From NCBI GenBank assembly GCA_900551625.1, contig URWZ01000112.1, positions 1 through 5,871 of the forward strand: a stretch of 5,871 bases of DNA. Direction: 5' to 3'. The DNA comes from an uncultured Collinsella sp. (GTDB taxonomy: Bacteria > Actinomycetota > Coriobacteriia > Coriobacteriales > Coriobacteriaceae). A program made the translations under genes and the position numbers. Shown one piece after another: positions 1 to 5,871 of the stretch (within the stretch, counting starts at the first letter, position 1; each line of letters begins with the position of its first letter). A model generated the notes under the pieces. That model was not told the origin of the DNA. It made no database searches and saw only the letters and a list, made by a program, of their open reading frames with translations.

Positions 1-18
1 GATGTGTATAAGAGACAG
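1..18. other. Nextera/Tn5 mosaic-end adapter remnant (not genomic)
   Basis: The window opens with GATGTGTATAAGAGACAG, which is 18 of the 19 bases of the Tn5 mosaic end used in Nextera library preparation. It sits at the very edge and runs straight into coding sequence of the gene at 19-480. The simplest reading is unclipped sequencing adapter at a contig terminus, not a natural transposon end. Confidence 0.95.
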
Positions 19-480
19 CCCCTGCTCTATGTGCAGCACACCGTCTTCTATGCGGGCCACGCTGTTGCGCACCACGCCGTTGTCGTCGAGCACGCTGCGG
101 TACCAGTCCTGCGCATCGTCCGGCATGGGCGCATAAGCCCGCTCCCTGCTGCCGGCAATACGGCAACCAAAGCTCAACTCGGCCAAAGCCCTATCGAGGA
201 GGGCGGCATCGCGCGTGGCGACGAAAAAGTATTCCTTGTACATGGGTTTGGTTTGGAGCGACCAGGCACCGTCCCGCTTAAACCAGAACTCCTTTTGCAT
301 CACAAAAGCGTCCTGCATCAACTCATGCGGAATAATGCGGCGGACCTTTTCGCAGGTCTCGCGCTCTTTTCCATTGGGGGTGTGGACCAGATACCAGCGG
401 ATGCGTCCGTGCTGGCTGTTGGTAGTAGCGCCGCTAAAGGCACCGGGCAGCTGCTCTTGGCGCCGCATCGTCTGTTCCAT
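19..480 (-). CDS. NusG-family transcription elongation/antitermination factor (specialised NusG paralogue, LoaP/UpxY-like), 3'-truncated
   Basis: Translation from the ATG at 480 gives 154 residues before the adapter cuts the gene off. Residues about 28-50 read IRWYLVHTPNGKERETCEKV, the typical opening of a NusG N-terminal (NGN) domain: a WY-hydrophobic strand, then a G-K-E turn and a helix. Further NGN-like features are the basic G-W segment (about 68-74), KPMYKEYFFV (79-87, matching the 'plfpgYvFv' strand) and a following helix (90-103). The KOW domain expected next is missing because of the contig end. In this family the NGN domain binds RNA polymerase at the clamp helices. Stand-alone paralogues such as LoaP, UpxY and RfaH promote read-through in long polysaccharide or secondary-metabolite operons. 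The N-terminal extension of about 27 residues and the lack of ribosomal or secE neighbours argue for a paralogue over housekeeping NusG. An in-frame TAA lies 17 codons upstream of the ATG. What operon it controls lies outside the window. Confidence 0.8.
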
Positions 481-487
481 GTTCTCG

Positions 488-498
488 CCCCCTTCTCC
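488..498 (-). promoter_or_regulatory. Ribosome binding site of the NusG-family gene
   Basis: On the minus strand the purine run GGAGAAGGGGG ends 7 nt before the ATG at 480. It supports this start over the in-frame GTG at 511-513 and over the second ATG four codons into the gene. Confidence 0.6.
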
Positions 499-562
499 AG
501 CTCCGCGACGCACGCGGATGCAGGGGCGTTAAGAACAGGCTTCTCGCTCGCAGCAAGGCGCA

Positions 563-595
563 GTCGCAAAAGTACAGGTTTTTGTATCTTTCGAC
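563..595 (-). promoter_or_regulatory. Imperfect hairpin at the predicted 5' end of the NusG-family gene leader
   Basis: Read on the minus strand, GTCG (595-592) pairs with CGAC (566-563), AAAG (591-588) pairs with TTTT (571-568) including one G-U pair, and TACA (586-583) pairs with TGTA (576-573). The apical loop is AAAACC, with one mismatch and one bulged G. The start of transcription expected from the -10 box is near 596, so this hairpin would be the first structure in the transcript, about 80 nt before the ribosome binding site. It contains one copy of the motif duplicated at 679-700. Function is inferred only: an RNA element for processive antitermination, a 5' stabiliser, or DNA operator half-sites. 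Confidence 0.45.
567..586 (+). repeat. Copy A of an inverted motif flanking the NusG-family promoter
   Basis: The core GTACAGGTTTTTGTA (572-586) is an exact 15-bp inverted match to 679-693. The similarity extends outward as CAAAA here against CAAAAAG in the other copy. The motif is itself a partial palindrome (CAAAA, 7 bp, TTTTTG). It lies just downstream of the predicted transcription start. Confidence 0.75.
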
Positions 596-602
596 GAAGC
601 TC

Positions 603-631
603 ATTATACGAGCAAACTGCTCGCGTTTTCC
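603..631 (-). promoter_or_regulatory. Promoter of the NusG-family gene with a palindrome in its spacer
   Basis: On the minus strand there is a perfect -10 box TATAAT (608-603). At 17-bp spacing the -35 position (631-626) reads GGAAAA, which is a poor match to TTGACA. The spacer is almost filled by the palindrome CGAGCA-GTT-TGCTCG (609-623), six paired bases on each side. A strong -10, a weak -35 and a spacer palindrome suggest that a DNA-binding regulator acts here; this is inference. The position right after the thrS terminators shows that the gene is transcribed independently of thrS. Confidence 0.6.
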
Positions 632-678
632 CAGATTGCACAAAATGCGCCACGAATGGGCGCATCTCCATACGCCTC

Positions 679-700
679 TACAAAAACCTGTACCTTTTTG
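679..700 (-). repeat. Copy B of an inverted motif flanking the NusG-family promoter
   Basis: The plus strand reads TACAAAAACCTGTAC (679-693), followed by CTTTTTG. It is the exact inverse of the core at 572-586. Copy B also forms ACAAAAA, 8 bp, TTTTTGT, a perfect 7-bp inverted repeat (680-701). It lies about 70-90 bp upstream of the predicted -10 box, so the two copies bracket the promoter with 92 bp between their cores. Confidence 0.75.
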
Positions 701-706
701 TGCAAC

Positions 707-734
707 AAAAAAAGCCGCCCAACCAGCGGCTTTT
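707..734 (-). terminator. Second intrinsic terminator downstream of thrS
   Basis: On the minus strand AAAAGCCGC (734-726) pairs with GCGGCTTTT (718-710) across a 7-nt loop and runs into seven T residues. It is in tandem with the hairpin at 749-783. The A-rich side opposite means it could also stop plus-strand transcription. Confidence 0.8.
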
Positions 735-748
735 CTTATTTCGGGATG

Positions 749-783
749 AAAAAGGCGACCGCCCTTTGTGGACGGTCGCCTTT
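749..783 (-). terminator. First intrinsic terminator of thrS
   Basis: On the minus strand AAAGGCGACCG (783-773) pairs perfectly with CGGTCGCCTTT (761-751) around an 11-nt loop and ends in five T residues. It begins about 22 nt after the thrS stop codon. The stem is strong and GC-rich, as expected for a rho-independent terminator. Confidence 0.9.
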
Positions 784-805
784 GTTAATAGTTGTGAAGC
801 TTGCC

Positions 806-2569
<1,764 letters not shown>

Positions 2570-2580
2570 GGGTATGTTTT

Positions 2581-2585
2581 CTCCT
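2581..2585 (-). promoter_or_regulatory. thrS: Ribosome binding site of thrS
   Basis: AGGAG on the minus strand lies 11 nt before the ATG at 2569. It is the only good Shine-Dalgarno match near the start and fixes the short ThrRS N-terminus. Confidence 0.7.
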
Positions 2586-2595
2586 CTCGGATGCC

Positions 2596-2640
2596 TGATG
2601 CAAGTGTGTGCGATGCGCTCGGCGTTTTTGACTTGCATCA
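2596..2640 (-). promoter_or_regulatory. 10-bp inverted repeat in the thrS start/leader region
   Basis: TGATGCAAGT (plus strand 2596-2605) and ACTTGCATCA (2631-2640) are perfect inverses separated by 25 bp. The upstream arm overlaps the last base of the -10 box and the expected start site near 2634. The other arm ends about 10 nt from the ribosome binding site. It could be an operator pair or a leader hairpin that affects translation. Because transcription probably begins inside the first arm, a complete RNA stem is uncertain. Confidence 0.6.
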
Positions 2641-2667
2641 TTATAGGCAGGTTGCCTTGGTATACAA
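2640..2667 (-). promoter_or_regulatory. thrS: thrS promoter
   Basis: On the minus strand a perfect -10 TATAAT (2645-2640) is preceded, after 16 bp, by TTGTAT (2667-2662), which shares TTG with the -35 consensus. The predicted leader is about 65 nt. That is too short for a T-box riboswitch, and no T-box stem or UGGN-type sequence is visible. Confidence 0.65.
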
Positions 2668-2668
2668 G

Positions 2669-2699
2669 CGCCCGCCGCACCTTAATGGTACGGCGGGCG
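2669..2699. terminator. GC-rich hairpin between the zinc-ribbon gene and thrS
   Basis: CGCCCGCCG (2669-2677) pairs with CGGCGGGCG (2691-2699). After one mismatch ACC pairs with GGT, leaving a 5-nt loop. It lies right behind the zinc-ribbon gene and directly upstream of the thrS -35. The T-rich tail (ATTTTCT, 2700-2706) is on the plus-strand side, while the minus-strand exit is CTTGTAT, with few T residues. It may end zinc-ribbon transcripts weakly, or act on plus-strand RNA. Confidence 0.5.
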
Positions 2700-2704
2700 A
2701 TTTT

Positions 2705-2803
2705 CTACGCATGCTTCATCTTGTGGGGGCGGGGCAGCGGGGCGTGCGGCTTGCGCATGGCGCGCGGTGCCCGTGGCTTGCGGCCGGCCCGGCGATGGAT
2801 GCG
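2705..2803 (-). other. In-frame basic open stretch immediately after the zinc-ribbon stop codon
   Basis: After the TAA at 2806-2804 the same frame stays open for 32 codons to a TAG (2707-2705). The encoded residues contain 12 Arg/Lys, 5 His and no Asp or Glu, for example RKPRAPRAMRKPH in the middle. This could be a lost C-terminal tail of the zinc-ribbon protein, a read-through extension, or chance openness in GC-rich DNA. It includes a 17-codon ATG-started reading (2758-2705) with no ribosome binding site. Confidence 0.3.
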
Positions 2804-3235
2804 TTACTGGATGCGAGTTCGGCAGTAGGGGCAGACCTTCCAGTGCGCGTCGAGCGGACGATGGCAGCTGGGGCACACGTTGCGAACCTGGGTGTCGCAC
2901 ACAGGGCAGACGACAAAATCCTTCTCGATGGGGGCGCCGCACTGCGGGCAGGTGCCGTACTGGGCAAGCTGGCGCTCGCGCAGGGCCATGTCTAGCTCCT
3001 GCTCCTCGCGGTCGGCCGCGTAGGAGTGCGGACGCAGGACCAGGTAGGCGATGAGGCCTACAAACGGGATGAGGGCGATGATGCCCCAGGCCACGTAGGC
3101 GCTGGCGCCGCGGCGGCGAGCGTCGATGAACACATAGACGACCGACAGCACGTACAAGGCGATGATAAAGCCAACAAAGGCATAGATGACGCCCATAAGC
3201 TGCGGCGACATGAGCTCAGAGATGTACTTGGACAT
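2804..3235 (-). CDS. Small membrane protein with C-terminal double zinc ribbon, function unknown
   Basis: The protein has 143 residues. Two hydrophobic segments (about 13-37 and 46-67) are separated by a short basic loop (DARRRG, 38-43) and look like a membrane hairpin related to the PLDc_N-type arrangement. A charged linker (about 70-92, REEQELDMALRERQ) follows and may be helical. The C-terminal part carries eight cysteines in two CxxC...CxxC zinc ribbons: C96/C99 with C110/C113, and C121/C124 with C135/C138, matching the double-zinc-ribbon pattern. Such ribbons usually mediate protein or nucleic-acid contacts; no enzymatic residues are visible. The start ATG at 3235 has AAAGG 9 nt upstream. 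A possible -10 TATAAA lies on the minus strand at 3295-3290 without a good -35. The gene is divergent from the helicase across the repeat array and upstream of thrS on the same strand. It may have lost a basic tail (see 2705-2803). Confidence 0.85.
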   Translation of the reverse strand: MSKYISELMSPQLMGVIYAFVGFIIALYVLSVVYVFIDARRRGASAYVAWGIIALIPFVGLIAYLVLRPHSYAADREEQELDMALRERQLAQYGTCPQCGAPIEKDFVVCPVCDTQVRNVCPSCHRPLDAHWKVCPYCRTRIQ

Positions 3236-3335
3236 TGAGGTGTACCTTTCGGAATATTTACAGTTCGGTCAAGTTTACCACGGGGTTTGTTTATATGGGA
3301 CTACGGCTGGATACGGGGCTGGCACGGACACAAAC

Positions 3336-3633
3336 ATCTCAATCTGTAACAGATACTCGGCAAATAAGGGTCTAGGTGTTACAGATCGAGACGAACGGGA
3401 GGGCCGCCGAGCAAACGTCTCGATCTGTAACAACTAGGACCAAATTTCCCATCTTGCTGTTACAGATCGAGACATTCAAAATCCGTCGGAAGGTTTGTCT
3501 CGATCTGTAACATCTACAACCCAAATCCTCAGCTAACTGTTACAGATCGAGATGTTAGCCAAGGGGCTGACTGAATGTCTCGATCCGTAACGTGTAGACC
3601 CGGTTTTGCTCCGCAACTGTTGCAGATCGAGAC
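3336..3633. repeat. Array of eight 16-bp repeats in strictly alternating orientation (four stem-loop units)
   Basis: The unit is GTCTCGATCTGTAACA (F) or its complement (R). Copies are F 3336-3351, R 3377-3392, F 3417-3432, R 3458-3473, F 3497-3512, R 3538-3553, F 3577-3592 and R 3618-3633. Copies 2-5 match exactly; the others carry one or two changes. Start-to-start distances are 41, 40, 41, 39, 41, 39 and 41 bp. Between F and the next R there are always 25 bp; between R and the next F there are 24, 23 and 23 bp. Each F-R pair can form a 16-bp stem with a 25-nt loop, giving an 80-bp repeating unit. The intervening sequences are strongly diverged. The array fills the middle of the gap between two divergent genes. 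It could be a multi-site operator, a set of RNA hairpins, or a REP/BIME-like repeat. It is not a classical CRISPR, whose repeats keep one orientation. Confidence 0.9.
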
Positions 3634-3699
3634 AATCGGCCCAGACTCGCCCGTCCGCCTCGTCGTCTGTGGTTTACGTGGGGGCATGCGAAGCACGGG

Positions 3700-3705
3700 T
3701 ATACT
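3700..3705 (+). promoter_or_regulatory. Candidate -10 box for the helicase gene
   Basis: TATACT is the best -10-like hexamer between the repeat array and the helicase start. No good -35 stands 16-18 bp upstream (CGTGGG region). If used, it would give a leader of nearly 200 nt. This resembles the long leaders known for cold-inducible DEAD-box helicase genes, but the parallel is only inferred. Confidence 0.3.
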
Positions 3706-3807
3706 AACCGGCGGCGAATCTGCTCCATCGCTTAGAGCTGCTGCGTCTGGACGGCGCGTGATAGGGCTGCCAAAGCGATCGCCAGCGTGCTGAGCAACGT
3801 CCTCTCT

Positions 3808-3839
3808 GTGCGCACCCGTTTTTGTATGTATTAGCGCAC
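3808..3839 (+). promoter_or_regulatory. Stem-loop in the helicase leader region
   Basis: GTGCGC (3808-3813) pairs with GCGCAC (3834-3839) around a 20-nt T-rich loop. The first arm is part of the 8-bp palindrome GTGCGCAC. The rest of 3634-3807 holds no gene or RNA that I can recognise. Confidence 0.35.
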
Positions 3840-3845
3840 TACCAA

Positions 3846-3885
3846 GCACGCCTGCGCGGCCGCATGCCGCGCCCATTGCGCGTGC
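3846..3885 (+). promoter_or_regulatory. Two-tier GC-rich stem just upstream of the helicase ribosome binding site
   Basis: An inner hairpin, GCGCGG (3854-3859) with CCGCGC (3867-3872), is nested in an outer stem, GCACGC (3846-3851) with GCGTGC (3880-3885). It ends 4 nt before the ribosome binding site AAGGA (3890-3894), so it could modulate translation in a temperature- or helicase-dependent way. The pairing is visible; the regulation is inferred. Confidence 0.5.
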
Positions 3886-3904
3886 AGATAAGGAACAACA
3901 ACAT

Positions 3905-5871
<1,967 letters not shown>

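Noticed and set aside
572..693. Miniature transposable element bounded by the 15-bp inverted repeats
   Set aside because: No target-site duplication is visible, the interval contains the gene's own promoter, and the similarity continues outside the repeat ends, which fits paired regulatory sites better.
2570..2640. T-box riboswitch upstream of thrS
   Set aside because: The leader is about 65 nt, with no stem I, specifier loop, antiterminator or terminator arrangement.
2570..2680. Longer thrS start giving 37 extra residues
   Set aside because: It would include the TATAAT promoter and the inverted repeat. The added residues do not resemble a TGS domain, and the AGGAG site fits the ATG at 2569.
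2705..2758. Independent 17-codon leader peptide before thrS
   Set aside because: It has no ribosome binding site and lies upstream of the thrS promoter. It is better explained as part of the open frame after the zinc-ribbon stop.
3336..3633. Classical CRISPR array
   Set aside because: Repeats are only 16 bp and alternate in orientation, the inner loops appear related to one another, and no cas gene is present in the window.
3657..3674. Degenerate ninth repeat copy
   Set aside because: GCCTCG...TCTGT begins 39 bp after copy 8, at the expected place, but needs a 2-bp insertion and several mismatches, so chance cannot be excluded.

Overview
The window looks like one end of a draft assembly contig from a GC-rich bacterium. 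The first 18 bases are the Tn5/Nextera mosaic-end adapter, so genomic sequence starts at about base 19. Coding style (GC-rich third positions), a short threonyl-tRNA synthetase, a specialised NusG paralogue and a DEAD-box helicase with a long RG-rich tail would fit a gut Coriobacteriia member such as Collinsella or a relative. That assignment is an inference from general impression, not from a database match.

Layout. Three genes lie on the minus strand, in transcription order: a small membrane protein with two zinc ribbons (2804-3235), thrS (806-2569) and a 3'-truncated NusG-family elongation factor (19-480). One gene lies on the plus strand: a 3'-truncated DEAD-box RNA helicase (3905-5871). 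thrS has its own promoter (-10 TATAAT, 2640-2645), a short leader with a 10-bp inverted repeat, and two tandem intrinsic terminators. The NusG-family gene has its own promoter (-10 TATAAT, 603-608) and a leader predicted to begin with a hairpin. The core of that hairpin recurs in inverted orientation on the other side of the promoter.

The 669-bp gap between the divergent zinc-ribbon and helicase genes holds the most unusual feature. Eight copies of a 16-bp element (GTCTCGATCTGTAACA or its complement) alternate strictly in orientation, with start-to-start spacing of 39-41 bp, between 3336 and 3633. Read as pairs, they make four 16-bp stems, each enclosing exactly 25 nt and separated by 23-24 nt. 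The 16-mers are nearly invariant and the intervening DNA has diverged, which points to a recognised site or an RNA structure. I do not recognise it as a known family.

Functional theme. Three of the four genes concern translation or RNA handling: tRNA charging, transcript elongation/antitermination and RNA unwinding. They do not form one operon; each has its own control region. The zinc-ribbon protein's role is unknown. Apart from the eight-copy array, the other points worth checking are a basic in-frame open stretch just past the zinc-ribbon stop codon, the apparent absence of the TGS domain in ThrRS, and the paired motif around the NusG-family promoter.
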